A stretch of 64,000 nucleotides of DNA, taken from Seriola aureovittata (lineage: Eukaryota > Chordata > Actinopteri > Carangiformes > Carangidae). The stretch spans positions 24,467,276 through 24,531,275 of the forward strand of contig NC_079379.1 in assembly GCF_021018895.1 (NCBI RefSeq), read 5' to 3'. The first letter of the stretch is position 1; each line of letters starts with the position of its first letter. The notes under the pieces are model-generated. The model had not been told where the DNA came from. It searched no databases and saw nothing but the letters and a program-made list of their open reading frames with translations. The translations under genes and the position numbers were made by a program. Of the stretch, positions 46,539-61,500 are shown piece by piece.

Positions 46539-49500
46539 GGCTAGTAGTTTATTGTCTCATTGCTTTTCCCGGCAACGTAGCTACACACCTCGTAATTGTG
46601 GTCTTCTTCCGGTTTGTTTGGCGTAGAACCATAGCACCTATTTTAAACTAAAGTTAACCTAGTTCACGCCGGTTGCTACCGCCCACCATGCTGTGTTGTG
46701 GTGAAACGTTACCTTAAGGTTATTGTTAACATAATGGGGATTAAAACCAGGTTTAAATGTTGAAAATCCGTAGCTGTGTTACTTACATTATATAAGCCAA
46801 CGTCTAGCAGTCAGTTTAAACGCTCTAGATAGCGCTATTGCTATTTCTAAATGGAGTTTGGCTATGACATCTATTATTTGACGTTATGGTTTGATTTTTC
46901 GTATATGTGTTACCCTGCTATTATCTGTTGTTTTTGTCACAGTTGAGTGAGTAGCTACCCAGTTTATATTCCTAGTGTGTTGTGAACTTTGTGCTGTTGC
47001 AGTGTGTGAGGAAGAATGAGCTTCGTGTGTTAGCATGATCCTCCCAGGTGGTGAAACAGGTCAGCCCGCAATACTGAAAGCAGCTAACTTGTCAGCTCAG
47101 GAGCCTTTTCTAACCGCGCAAGCGCACCGACTGCGTGCGTGCGTGTGTGTGTGGTTGTTGGACTGTGTCTCTTCAAGCGCACCTGCTATTTTGGTTCATG
47201 TAGGTGTAGCTGAGGTGGAATATAAATGAAGGAGGGTGTGGTAATTTAATAAGTTCACTCTTTGCAATCACATCGCTGTTGTCATCGTTCAGAAACTGCA
47301 GTGCCAAACACAGTGACGCATGACTGCTCAACAAACGGAAAGAGGCTCCCTTCAGGAAATCATGCTGATGTTTTAAATGGTGCAGACATACATGATCTGA
47401 ACTCACAGCACCTCAAGTCTGCATGGTGTGGGTTTTTATTTAACTCGCATACAAGAATGATAGAACCAAAATGTTGTGTCAGTTTAATATCTACTGTCAT
47501 AAATGATCACATCAGACCATAAAATGAGACGCAACAGCATTTGCACCAGGGCTGCAAAACAAATCATCAAAAATCGCAATATGGCCGAGTGCAATGTCCA
47601 AATCGCAGGAGCTGCAATTTCTATGATAAAGGTAAAATGTGTCACAACATTGTTGTGCGTTGTGGTGCTAGAGAGATGCCCCCGGCCTACACATCATATT
47701 CTCCAGACGTAAAAGATAGTTTTTTGTTTGGTACACATCTTCACAAAAATCATGTCATCAATTTAAAATTTTTTACAATGAAAATTCATACTGTATTCAG
47801 TGTTGTATTGTTGTTATGTTCTGACATGAACAAGCAATTACGACCACACCCACTTAGAGAGGAAGTGTACCATTTCTTATCATTGCAGCTGCTTGTAATG
47901 CGTCATATTTTGTTATAGACGATCTTTGATATGATCTCTCTGGTCTGACAGCCCTGCCGCTTTGTGTATTACACACTGGAAAGGTGCATCTCTCTCCTCC
48001 CCACTTAGGAATGGCAGCATCTTGATCCTTGGGTCTAAGTCAGAGCCTCTGTGCAGGACTTGCTGCACGTCCACACTTTGCAGTTCAAGCTCCTGTTTCT
48101 ATAGTCTGCCTCATCTCTGTTACTAAAGTGGAGTCTTCCTGTGAGATACAGAAATGCTCCAATTTAGTTTTAAGTGGTGCAATCATCGGCCATCGTCATA
48201 CAGTTGGCTGATCTTCCTCACACGTGGTGGTGGTGGTGGTGATGGTGCTTTTCACTGGTCACACTAGCTAATCAGCTGCTATGATGTCACCTTTGTTGAG
48301 TGTATGCACATCATTGGTAATCAAGGAGAGAACAGATATTTGGAACCGATATGCCAACACAAAACTACTGCTGTAGAAGGACACTCACTGTGTCGTCCAG
48401 GTGTTTCTATTATTTTGTCGACCCCATTTCTATCAATGAATGTAGGTAAATAACAGACACACCTGTATAATATAACACAGCTCCACACACATCCTACACA
48501 ATGATCATCAACAACTGTCTAAAACAATTTAAATAAAAACTGACCATTATAACCTCCATGCAGGAGGATTTACTGCAGGACTGTTGTGTTAGACTACATC
48601 AGTTTTAGCTAGATGTTTCTAATAAACTGAACACTGAGTGTATATTAGTAATTATCAGTTGTATGTACAGGCTGCAAAGAGCCTGAATGGAATTAATTGG
48701 TAGGTATTGGTGCTGTTCTCACCTGTGAACTGATTCACCTGGCAGCTTAGAGATGTTTTTTTTAATTTAATAGTTTTATCATATATTATTATTATCACCA
48801 AATAAGATCTTTTATCCCTCCCCTTTTTTTCGAAATTGTACGCAGTAACACATTTACTCAGAGATATTTTATTTTATTGGTTAATAAAACACAACAGTAA
48901 TGATAATAGGAAAATGCTGAATATTACCATCGATAATCAGTCGATCCCTAGTCTGAGGAACATAATTCTTTATTTCCCAGTTGGTGTCAATATGCTGACA
49001 GGTCACAGTGACATCACTGAATCGATGTATTGATCTAGATTGATAGATTGTTATACCCCTAACTGACAGCTGAGTTCAGTGCAAAGCAGCTGTGGACAGC
49101 AGACACTGTCAGAATCTCTCACACTAATTTATAGATAAGTGATTTAAAGAGGTTCCTGCTTTTAACACGATAAACGTTAATTACCTGCTGGGGAGGGATT
49201 AGTTAAAATGGTTTATTTACTTTAAGCGTTATTCCATCACTGCGGTGCATTTTCTCAGTGTAAGTGGCAGCAGATTGACATTGCGCCAGAAACAGAGACG
49301 TCTATTCTGAGCAACATTTTTCATCAAAATAAAGACAACTCGCTTTGCACTGCCTCAATTGGAAGAACCTACCACCTGTTTGTGCAACTCCTCCGACCCG
49401 TGCACCGTGTGCTCTGTGTGTGGTGTCAAGATACCCACACAGACGGGCAAAGGGAATTTGAAGGTCAGGAAATTACCAAACCCATGGACAAAAAACAGGG

Positions 49501-52500
49501 CTCTCAGTGTGATGACAAGAACATTAATAGATCATCTCCATCAACAAGCACAGGAATATTTCTCTATTTAGCAATTGTATGAGGATCAATAACAGCATCG
49601 ATTTAATTTCTGTTCCTGTTTAGTTTGTGGGAGGTTGACAGACCGTTGTATGGTGCCATGTTTTGGTGTTAAATACCTGGCGTTGCATGCCTGGTAAGCA
49701 AAATTAACAATTGAACTAACAATATTCAAATCTAATGGAAGTGGTATCACCACAACAAACATCTAGAAGAGAAGCAGACATCTTTGGTCCCAAGCTGTGG
49801 GACACAGATAAATGTGCTCCATAATGAGTAATTCAACATCTAAGGCTATCAATGGACTGTAATTGGTGATATCTTGCAGCCAGAGCCAAGTGATATTTCG
49901 TCTGTGCTGTTTGCATAGTGCCAATGACATAGCACAGATGGGCAGGTCAGGCATTCAGCCAGACTGACAGACTGACAGAGTGTCAGATGGCATGGCAGTC
50001 AAATACCAGGGGGAAGACTATGACGACTGCACTGAGTGTGCTCTTAGTTTGTTCTGGTCTGTCCGTGTAGAAGAGTTTAGGGCATAAACATAATTTTGAT
50101 CCTGTAATTTGTTTCTATGTTCATGGCTTCAGATCTGATTTTATACCACAAACTTGTGTCATGATTGAGATTGAGAATGGAAGAAAACATGAATAATAGT
50201 CTGAGTAAGCAGTATTGCGTGACTGCTTAATTCATACTGTTGCATAAATTGTAAGACAATGTTGAAGTAATCCAAAGTATTTAGAATATGTTGCTCATAA
50301 TGAGTCATCTAATGGAACAGGTTTCAGGGACGTAGTCTGTGATCTGTAGTGGAAGACGGTGAGAATTGAGTGGTGCAGAAAATGTGCGGAAAAAGACGTG
50401 GTCTGTTACTTAGTGGAGAAAAAGAAATCATCCTTAATGATTTGGAAATTTATTTTAATGCAGCCTCAAAAAGAAACATTCTTCTATGAACAGCATTAAT
50501 GTCTTTTGAAGAATTTTCACTGTTGCTACACGAGTCAGTGTGAACCCACAGTCGCATCGCATTGCTAAGATATTTGGTATTTAAGACATGAGATTTCTTT
50601 CCATATCAAGCAGCTCTGATGTGAGGGGAAAGTTTGATTTGGGACATTTTTAGGTGCCGTGTGAAAGGAGCCGAGTCGTATCAACAGAGAACTCTGGACG
50701 AATAACTGTGGGATGATGCATGAAATTTCTGCACTGTCCTAAGGTCGTGGGAAGGGATTTGTCAGAAAGCATTGGTATCCTCACTGCTGTCAGTTCATAC
50801 TCGGTGCTCAGGGCCCTGCCTCTGGGCTGGTCGGACCTCCTTGTAACCCCAGCTTCCTGGAGGCTCCCCACATTGTTTCCGCTAGTTTAACAACCACCAG
50901 CGCACCCTGCATTTTTGTGACTGTTATTGTCGAGTTGCTTTCCTGTAGTGATTTCTTTGGTCAGTGACACTGTCTTGGAGCTTAAGCTGAACACAAAGTT
51001 TATTGGTTCTCTTTTAGAGAATGGTATCTGAACTATTTAATGAGTGGTGCCTTAAAAGAAGCAATGCCTTCCTTTAGTCAACCCATTTAAATATTCCAGG
51101 AAGTTGTAAAACACCTTTTTTTTTTCTTTTTTTTTGCATACATGCTTACTTTGACTTTGTCTAGTGCAGTGGTAATTACCACAACCAAGTTGGCCCAATA
51201 CTTGTTTCTGTTTTTGAGTTGTTGTTTTTTTGTTTGTTTGTTTTTGTAGTTTACTTATTTATTTGATTGGGACAGTGTAATTTAACATAGTTTCAAAATA
51301 CGGCATGAAACTAATGTGTTGCACAAAGAGTTTATAGCTTATGCTTATTTTCCACTCCTGTCCATAGTTGGGCTTTTACATGTATAATTAAATCTGTTAA
51401 AAGCAAAAACAACACATAACAGACAACACAATTGATAATATCTTATAATTAGGATATAAATAAAAATAGTCAAACAAAGACAATCAACATTAATTGTAAT
51501 TAACAATACAATTAGCTAATAATAAGTAAAGCTCTGGTTTGCTTTTATCAGCACTTAGCCTTTGTTGTGAAGGAATTTATATCTGGAGTTAACTGGATTT
51601 CAGTTGGTCATGTGTTCCACAGTTGACAGCCCTTTATGGAGAAAACTGATTGTCCAAATTTAGATCTATGATGCCATTCATATATCTGGAGAGAGACTCT
51701 AGGGTTAAACTGCTGATACATTTATAAACTAATTCGGGAAAAAGCAGAGTAAAGATGAGTAAAGCTCTCAAAACCAAGTAGATTGTATCTTTTCAGTATG
51801 TGATAGTTAAAGGCTTTTTGTCCGTTATTTTCAAAAACACAATGTGCTGAACTTTTCATTTAGTGAAACTCAAAGTCTCAAAGTGCCACAGTAACACAGA
51901 ACACACAGTAGGACAGACAACAAGTGGGAGCTCCCACACCTTTGAACTAAAACTATAGCGAGGTAAAACATGGAACCGATAGTCAAGTCTCATATTATTT
52001 GCCAGAAACAAATCTATCAACATGATTTGGATCAAGTTCAGCTCATTTTTTTTTATTAGCAATATTTCCTGCTGATGCTCCGATGCACTTATAGAGAATG
52101 CAGCTACATTTTGAACAGCTCGAATATAAACTTCTCACCCATGTTCGAACGACTGTTTGAATTTTGAACAAAAAGTGACATCCCTAGTGCAAGGATGTGA
52201 CGGGTCTGACTGTAGATGGTGATGCTTGAGTCCATACTGTTATACAATATCTGTGATGACAGATTACAACCAAATAAGACAGTAAAACAGCTCAAGTGCC
52301 GGTAACTGAAATTTGATGCATAATCGGACCCAAATTCAGCAAGTAATTTTCTGAAGCAGAGTACGTGCGTACGCAGTCACAGTTGGTTAATACAGTGCTG
52401 CACATATCAGTGTACGTGACACATCTCCTGTTGATAATCACACCGTAGCCACAAAATGTCGGAATAGCAGCAAGGTTGCTGGTGATGCTTTTTATGAACT

Positions 52501-55500
52501 GTATGTGAAAGAGCACAGTGTTGAGCTGACATCACTTTCAGTGCAACCAAAACCAAGCGTTTCACTTCAACATCCTGCCGTTAGTCTCTTCGCGTGTCCC
52601 TTCACATTAGAGATGAAGTTGTGTTCTCAGACGTTAGCGCACTGATTCAGGCTGAATGTTTGTCAGCTGTCTCCACGGCAGGAAGCAGCGGGCCCAGGGA
52701 TGTAAGCCAGAAGTCTGATAGTCTGTTTTGAAATGTGTGTCCATGTGTAAGTGGTTAGTGAGTCCAGTGCGACGAGTGAAGGATGCATCAGGTTAAATTC
52801 AGATTAACCGGTGACAGCTCCTATAAACACACAGGAAATGGCTGTTCAGTGATACAGTACAGTTACTCTAGTGTAGGTCTGACTGTTGTTGATGCATAGT
52901 ACTGTAGAAATGTGTTATGTCAACAGTCAAGGACATTCTTTAACCCACTGACGTCTTCAAGATGTTTCTATTAATATCTTTGGGATAATACAGCCATGGT
53001 TTAAATGTTAGAATTTTTAGACTCTAATCTCCGGTTCATAGTTTTGCAAGATTAAGTGACTCTAGAAGGCCAATGAGGAGGCCTCTAACATTTCGTTCAT
53101 TTTAGGCATTTATTATACATTTATCTACCATTTTATGTATATACTGTGCTAATTTTAGGAACCTAAGACTTTGATAAACCCATTTTAATCACCAAAACAA
53201 TTCATCCACATCAGTAAAGGTTTGTTTTCACAAGAGATATGAAGAATTTCAAAAACCGGGTTTAAATTTTTCAGCATTAGGGGCAAATGAACGGTTTACA
53301 AAGTGTTCTAGGACAAAAGGGGGCTCATCATAGAAAGAGCTGAGATTGTTCTGAAAATTGTGATATAAAACACGTTTAAAAAGGTGCGACAGCTGCGTAA
53401 GTGTTTTAGTTCCTAGTGGAAGAGGTCGTTAACTGACTGAGTGTCATGTCTGTTAACTGTCAAACAAAAACTGAAACCTGTTCTCCAGATTCATGGTAGA
53501 TCTCTATTTTATATCTGCTGTTACTCAGTGAGATAGATTTATATTTCGAGCCTCTGTGTATATTGGTGAAATTATTCATTCATATACCAAGAGGTAGCAA
53601 ACCTGCCAGCAGATAAGCAGAGCTAAGAAAGAAATCCTCTGTGATTTAAAGAGTTTTTTTTATTTTTTTACTAATTTCTTTCTGTCTCTCTTCTCTGTGT
53701 TTGTGCACCTGCCTCCTCGACCTGCCTCCTTCGACTGGCCTCCAACCCAGCTGTAAGTACTCTGACTCACATCTGCCGGCTTAGTCTCTGGGCTCTACAG
53801 ACCGAATCAACTGTAGTAAAAATGGCTCATAAAAATTCACTGTTCACCAAATGCTCATAAATGGATTTTGTTTTTTGTTTTTTTTTTAAATATTTGACAT
53901 TGAGTCATTTGAATCTAGTGACACCTACAGCCTAAAAGGTCTAATATGAGATCTTTGAGGTTATAGTTTCACCTTTGTCTCACCAGGATTTTATATTTTT
54001 TGGTCCACAGCAACAGAAGAACCTGGAGGGCTATGTGGGCTTTGCAAATCTACCCAACCAAGTTTACAGAAAATCAGTGAAGAGAGGTTTTGAGTTCACA
54101 CTCATGGTTGTAGGTGAGTAATGATTTTAAATTCTCTTTTATTGCTTTTAAATAAAAACATTTTTTTACATAATTTTCTGCATTTTCAATTTTTTTGTGT
54201 CTTTATCAACATGGATCGTGCATAAAAATAAACTATGCTAATGCATCAATCATGCATGATGGTGATTTGAACATGTTTACAGCCTGGTACAAAAGAGATA
54301 ATTTCCTGCTTCATGACACCTGTTTATATAATTCACCTGTTTACATTTTATTAAGGCTTAAAGTTATGTCTAATGAGGGCGTGGCCTCTTTGAGTGACAG
54401 GTGGTGAGCGTATGCTTGCCACAAACCGGCATGCACTGAAATCCCAGCTCCACATGCCCCCCTCCTCTTTGACCATTTTTGGATTAGATGGGAATTAGGG
54501 GCTGAATCAGACACTGCCAAGATGGCGACGGTGGGGCAGCTCACTCTGAGCTTCAAAACCGCTCCTCCATGAGGTCACCCACAGGTGACTACGTCCATCT
54601 TTATTTACAGTCTATGGCATTGATCTGAGGCAAACAAACACTGATGGAATGACCATTTCTCAGTCTGTTTACTTATTGAAATGAGAAGATGTCTGTGTTA
54701 TAACCCACCATGTTGGTGTGTTGAGCAGTCATGCGTTTCTCAGAAGCTCCAGCAGTCATCTGTCCAAACACATTAGAGATAATTGTAGTTGAGGAGGAGA
54801 CGTTGCACATAAAACAAAAAACAAGACTCCAAATGTTTGCAATTTAGCAGCACAGGCAGCCCACCGCTGCTGCATATGTGTGTTTGCACTTGTGTGTGCG
54901 TGGCTTGTGTCTCTTGGATTGTGTGGTGGTGGGGGGGGGGAGGTTTCCTGTCATTCCAATGATGCAGCCAAAGTGAAAGAGCCAGAGCAGCTGATTTAAA
55001 GCGAGGCACACCCACAGAACCCTTCCTTTTCTTTTTTCCTGCACGTTGTCCAGGGCTACCTGGGCAGGAAGAGGCGCTGAATGATTTCACAATGTCACAT
55101 CCTGTCCACTGAGTTTGTGGCTTTCAGTGTCTACCTGCCTCCAGGCCTAAAGAGCCTGTTTCCATGGCGATCAGAGCACCCTCCTCCTTCCTGGCTGCAT
55201 TCATGTAGTCACACCCTGGAGTTTCCCCCCGCTGTGTACTAGCAATTTTGTGGTGCAGCGTGTAATTAGAATAGCAGGGTAATTTGCCAAGTCGAACGCT
55301 TGTCATGCCGGAGATGAAGTGTCAGATCGTCTGTACTTTTCCTTCCTTTTCTAGGGGTTGATTGGAGTGATATAAAACACATTTACCAACCAGGGCGGGA
55401 AACCCACTGTTAATGCAATTTATGCAATATCATACAATTTATAGAAAATGCATGTTTCAGAGAGACAACAAGGAAGTAATAGAATTAATGTCATAAACAG

Positions 55501-58500
55501 TTCCCTTGTTAAATGGAAGGGAATTCTGCCCTTATCAAATAAAGACAGAGAAAAATTAAGCCATCAAACAAATGTCTTAATAAATCTAAATTACCACTTC
55601 TTTTCATAATTCATCAAAAAACAAAGAAATTGGAATTGAAATCAGTCACTATTGTAAATTGTCGTAATTACCAATGTTATGATTACAATTCAAAATGTTA
55701 AACTAAAAATACAGAATTTGTATTTTTATGCTGAAGTCATAGTTGAAGGTCCCCTGAATGACTTTTTAGAATCTGTGGGTTCAAGTATGTTGTAGTGTTG
55801 GTGTGGATGTAGTGGGGGGGGGGAGCTATTGTTGGCGGACAACTGAAAGTGGGCCAGGGCCATTTGTTGGTCAAAGTCAATATTTGGCAGTGATTTACAC
55901 ATTGGCAGGAACTGACCTGGATGTCGGCCACTACAGCCGGAGCTCATTGTGTTCGGTCCTGGTTGACAGAGAGTTGAATGCTCTCATTTGTGTCCCTTTT
56001 GGAAAGAATACCTTCACATAACTGAGAGGGGCTTTCAGGAGGAAAATGGATGGCTTTGCCAACAGATATGTGTTAAACACTTGTGTCATGCCGCAGACTT
56101 GTTAAACTTTTACTGTCTCCTGCTCCTTTTGAAAGGGAAGTCCCATTCATAAACACAGAGAAGTGGAGAGAACATTACTGCTTTCATACGATAATGTTGA
56201 ACACAAAAAAATTCCCTTTTTTCTCATTTATCTGCAACATTTTTAGCCAGTTTCTTGAACGCCCTGTTAAATGCAGTGACCTAACGCGGGCTGCCTGTCA
56301 CAGGTCGAACTTTACCTGCTTCCCCTGTAACAGCTTCTTCCATACAGTGGGAAGTTCTTTTGAATAAACCCCCATGGAAATTTCCTTTAAAGGAAATGTG
56401 TTGGCTGCAGAGTGAGCTGTGCTCAGCAAGTCTGGCCCCTTCTGGTGCTGCAGACTGGGATGCCTGGCTGTAATGACACTGAAAGGCTTCTTTATATATC
56501 CTGGTTCAGAAAACCTAAAAAAATATTTTACACCAGTTTTCTAGACCTGGAAAACTCATGGAAAATAAGAAAATCTACAATGTCCTGAAATATATTGTGT
56601 CGACCTGGAAAACTCACATCTTTTCATCTTTTCATGACCCAGAACACACATCCAGCAGAGATTCTCAATTATGTACTTGAATTTCAGGAGTCTCATATTG
56701 TTTTTGTTCTAAAATGAAACATCATTTGATGCCACATAATTAATATAGTTAATATATCACTTAATTTTGTAAAATCCAAATCGAGGCGATCTTCTGTCCT
56801 ACTTCCAAATTAGACTTCCTTGATTGCTGTACATTAACATACATTAAGATTCACAAGTAGCCACAGAAGGTTGGACATCCGTGTTTGCTTCTTGATTTGG
56901 TCTTATCAGTCACAGCTGATCCTATCACATGATCCTATTGCTGAAATGATCGATGACGTTCTGCTGCCATGAACACTTTATACTCAGTTCCACCTTGTCG
57001 TCGGCCCAGGCAAAGAAATATCTGATGTTTTTCACCGCTGCTGTTCCCTGTTCGTAGTATTTTCTGCAAGTACAGTGCGAGTAGACGGTCTGCTTCCTGT
57101 TAACACCGGCATGCACATGCCCAGTGTACATCACCGGTCATTCGATATGAGTTTGAAGGCAGGTAGTTTGGACAGAGCTGAAACGCTCGTCTGCAGCAGT
57201 GTGGACCGAGTCTGACTCACAGAGCAGCGAGGGTAGAGAATATTTTTCAGTCAGTCAAAGCCAATTATCATCTCATCAGATCTCCACAGCTAATGTCAGT
57301 CTTGTGGCAGAGTCATCACCATAACTCCTGAGCTTCATGATTGGTTCTTGTGTAACCAGAGCTCCTCGTTCGCCCTCTCCTCTCACTGGGCCTCGATCAG
57401 TATCTCACCGTGTGGCTCTTTAGTCCCGCTGTTCTTGTTAGCTCTCGGCTTCCTTAATTCAAGCTGACATTTATATCATATGCATTTCACCCACAGTTTG
57501 CACAGAACAACAGCCCTTCCCCTGGTAACCATCAGTCTCCAGTGAGTAAGAGCTCAGCCTTGAACAGATGTTTCATCACAGACCAGTTCAGTGATCGCTG
57601 AAACGTTTCTGTTGAGTTTGCAAGATAAATGTGGCTTTACCCTCTCGGGAAAACATTTGACTCCGAGACAGCGTTGAGTGAAGGATCCTTTTGTATGATG
57701 TTCTTCATCACGCCGTCCTCCTCTCGTGGAGCGTTGAATGTTGTTGGCAACGGTGGCAGCATCTTGGCCCCGGCCACTTGTAAAGGTCAGGACCGGCGTA
57801 TGACTGCCTCTTCTCTCACACTGAAGCTTTTGTTCAGCCGCTCCTTGTTGCCCTCCACTCACCCCAGTCTTAACAGGCACACTGCTGATGGTATTGGATT
57901 ACCACAGCCAGGCGCTCCCGGTTCATGCAGAGTTTTTGTTTTTATTTAAGCTCCAAAAAGAGCCTGAATATGTGCTTTAGAAAATTGCACCAGATTAATG
58001 TCTTATCATTAAATTATTCAAAGTTTACCAAAATTAAAGAGCTACTAACATTAGCATGCCTGGCTAACTATCTGACTACGTATAGCAGCAAACTAATGCA
58101 TGCTAGCTAATATTAGTATTGCTCCCAAAGCCAAGAGTTAGCATTTAATTAATTAGCTACATAATTTCAGGGATTACAGACATTACCGTCATGGATTCAG
58201 GGTGACATTAGCAGCTCTCTGTTGGATGATTTATCTGGAATTACTTTAACAAACTCATCGTTTAATCCAAATCCTCGAGGCCTCTTCTCTTACGGACTCG
58301 AGTGAAACAAGGTTTTAAAAAATGTTCACAAAAAATGTGACTTTACCAGATAATCATTAAGTTGTAGTTAAAGAAAAAGTTGTTCCATAAATCCTCTCCA
58401 AAAGAGGGGTGGTGGGTCTAACTGGAGGGCTGGTTTCTTCTGGTACAATAATAAAACAAAACATTTTTCAATTGAGAACTTGAGATTTTCACTAAAGAAA

Positions 58501-61500
58501 AGGAGCCTGTTAAATTTGTCTAAACACAAGTCGCCATACAAGAACTTCCCCTGATTAAAATCCAGTTTATAATTGATAAAAAAATTATGATTTAAATCAG
58601 ACACTCAGATCAGAGAATAACAAAACAACATTTTGAATCTGGGTGATTGAGGACCGTGTTTTGACACCCAGCCCTGCCCATCCAGATGTTGTAATTTGTT
58701 GTTGGAACAGTAAGAAACAGTTGAAGTGTTGGCCTGGTTTCCCTTAATGACATTGTTGTACAGTTGTTTTAGCAGAGTCACTCTCACAGGAAGCGTTGCA
58801 GTGTGGCTGATGAGATGATAGGAATAAGGAACAAGAAAACAAGGCAGTAATGACCAATCAGCAAGTGATGTCATGGGTCTTTTAACCTCAAATGAACTGA
58901 ATCTCAAACTGTCAAAGTGTGAAGACCAAGAAGATTAGGAATGGAGAGTTTGCTTTTTGATTTCTTTTCTTCTTCCTTTGTTAAAGTGAGACTTCATGAT
59001 GACTGTGGTGGTTTAAAATCCTCCCTCCCCTCCCTTCCCATGATTCTCTGATTAGATTCCTGAAACGCAGACAGGAAAAGGATTTGGGAGGATAGAACTT
59101 GCACCCTGGCCGTCTCTTTCTTCATCTCATGTTAACACGTGCCTTTTTAAAGAAATTGACAAAACAAGGTTAAAGGGATTTATTTCCTGTGCTGAAAAAA
59201 GCTTTTGAATCTCAAACATGTGAAGTATGTGAAACGGCAAAAAGACTGCATTACTAATGCAGCTGATAAACATCTGGACATTGTTTCATGCGCCTCAGTC
59301 TGGCATGAAAAAGAGGATTAAAAACCAAGTAAGGCATGACATGCATCTGTGGAGTTCACTCCCACACACTCACGCTGCTCTTTGTCTTTCAGGGGAATCT
59401 GGGCTGGGGAAGTCGACGCTGATCAACTCGCTCTTTCTGACGGACCTCTACTCCCCCGAGTACCCGGGCCCTTCGCACAGAATAAAAAAAACTGTACAGG
59501 TAACACACACCTTTCTTCTGTTCGAGTGTCAACGCAAGTCATTTCACCTGCTGACAAACTGGAAGGAACTTCTTCGAATGTGGTTCAAACATTCACTACA
59601 ACTCAAGGATGGACTGATTAGATTTTGGAGGCTAAAGGCCAAAGGTCAAGGTCACGGTGACCTCACAAAACACGGTTTTGGACTTGTGAACGCAATATCT
59701 CTGTAATGCCTTGAAGGAATATCTTCAGATTTTGGTGCAAACGTTCACTTGATTTCAAGAACAAACTGATGTTTTGGTGGCTACAGGTCAAAGGTCAAGG
59801 TCACGGTAACCTCACAAAACATGAATTTGGCCTTTTTGAACCCAATATCTCCAGAACTGCTCAAGGGAATCGCTTCCAATTTTGCACAAATGTCCATTTG
59901 GACTCAAGGATGGACTGATTAAACTGTGGTCAAAGGTCAAAGGTCACGGTGACTTTAGAAAACACTTTTTAGCCATTACTCAAGACTTCAAAGCAATTAT
60001 GACAGAATTTCACACAAATGTTTAATATGTTCTCTGACTCTGGATAAACAGGGATGTGACCTGAAACTAGTCTGAGTGGCGGAGGGATACGACCACGAGG
60101 AGCTGATTCCAGTTTTAATCTAGTTTTCTCTTTACTGAAACATGATAGACTGATGTGACCCTGACAACACAGGTGTGCCCCGGCCTTTTCTCTCTCTCCG
60201 TGTTACAGGCATCAGCTGAATATTTGCTGTGTGAGATCTTGTTTTATGAGGCTGCTCCTCCCAGCTGTTGTCACCCATGAGTTTATGTTAGACAGTGAAA
60301 CCGGTTCATCTGCTTTAACAATGAGGTAGTCTGTTTGCCCAAGGCAGAATGTGTTATAGTTTCTTATTAGGCCATGTAATTGTGATTGATTGTTGTTAGG
60401 TTTTACAGTTGACACATTTCCCCACATTAACTTGCCTTTTAAATGGTTTCCTATTTAGGAAAGTAAAGAGAATAAAGATTTATTCATTGTGTTGAGTATT
60501 TTACAGAAAATCTACCCTAGAACAGGACTGAGGTGTTCCTATTATTTTGCAATTTTGTATTAGACTTTAAAGAACATAAACATTTGATGGTCTCATCTAA
60601 ATGGAATGAGCTACCATAGTAACCAATTACATCCCAGGAATATTAGGATGTACATATGCACACAAAAATACAATTTCAAACCTTATTGTGATTTTAAAGG
60701 CCCTGAACGTCCAACTGCAGTTTCATTGCAAAGAAACCAAAAAAAATGGCAACATGCATCACAACTTTTAAGAAAAGCTGCTGCAAAATCAGGTATTTTA
60801 GCCCACAACAATCCCCCCAAAAGAAAGCCTGCGAAATCCTGGACAGGCTGAGTGATACGTAAACGTCCATTTGAAGAGTGAGAGGTGATACCGTTGGTGT
60901 GAAGAAGCTCCCACATGCTTCTCTCTCCCGTCCTCCGCCTTTAGTAGTCTTCAGTTTGGGTTAATCTAGCTGCAAGCGGAGCATCTTCCCTTCACCTGCT
61001 CCTTGTGATCTAGTACTTTGCTCTAAATCTCCTCTAATCCCTGGCAACACACCGAGGGACTCTGTCTGCCCTTGCCCCTCTGCTGCTTCCAATTTGTTAA
61101 CCTGCCCATTACATCCCCTCAGCTCCTCTTAAAAGTTTAAATGAGATTTAGACTGTCTGCGATTCAGCTCCAGGGGAGAATGTATTTTTGTATGCTGAAT
61201 TTAATGCTTGAAATTAAATGTACTGTATGTGAGTATGTGTTGCTCGTTTATCCTTTCACGGACCGAGACAATAAATATACAGAGAACTTTTCTTTTTCTC
61301 TCTCCAGGAGCCACAAACTAATTATATTTGAAATAATTGTGGCCGCTTTGTTTCCTAGTCATGCCAGAGAACCGGACGAAACCCAGAGGAATACTGAATG
61401 TAATAGATTCCTGTTCATTATAAGCTGACAGAGTGGGTGTTAAGTTTTGGAGGTGATAGGCCAGATGTCTCTGTTGTTCCTGGTTAATAAGGCTCCGTTT

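Larger units (their letters stand above)
46305..53750 (+). other. septin 7 intron 1 (7.4 kb), no other gene recognised
   Basis: The first 700 bases are CpG-rich and promoter-proximal. The remainder is AT-rich with likely old repeats (for instance 51240-51800) and the piggyBac-type relic at 52944-53428. ORFs are short and have no recognisable domain. Confidence 0.6.

Noticed and set aside
56083..56367. 94-codon plus-strand ORF in septin 7 intron 3
   Set aside because: No recognisable domain, does not begin or end at useful splice sites and does not match septin.
59257..59706. 149-codon plus-strand frame covering septin 7 exon 4
   Set aside because: Only 59393-59499 is real exon; the rest is intron and repeat on either side.
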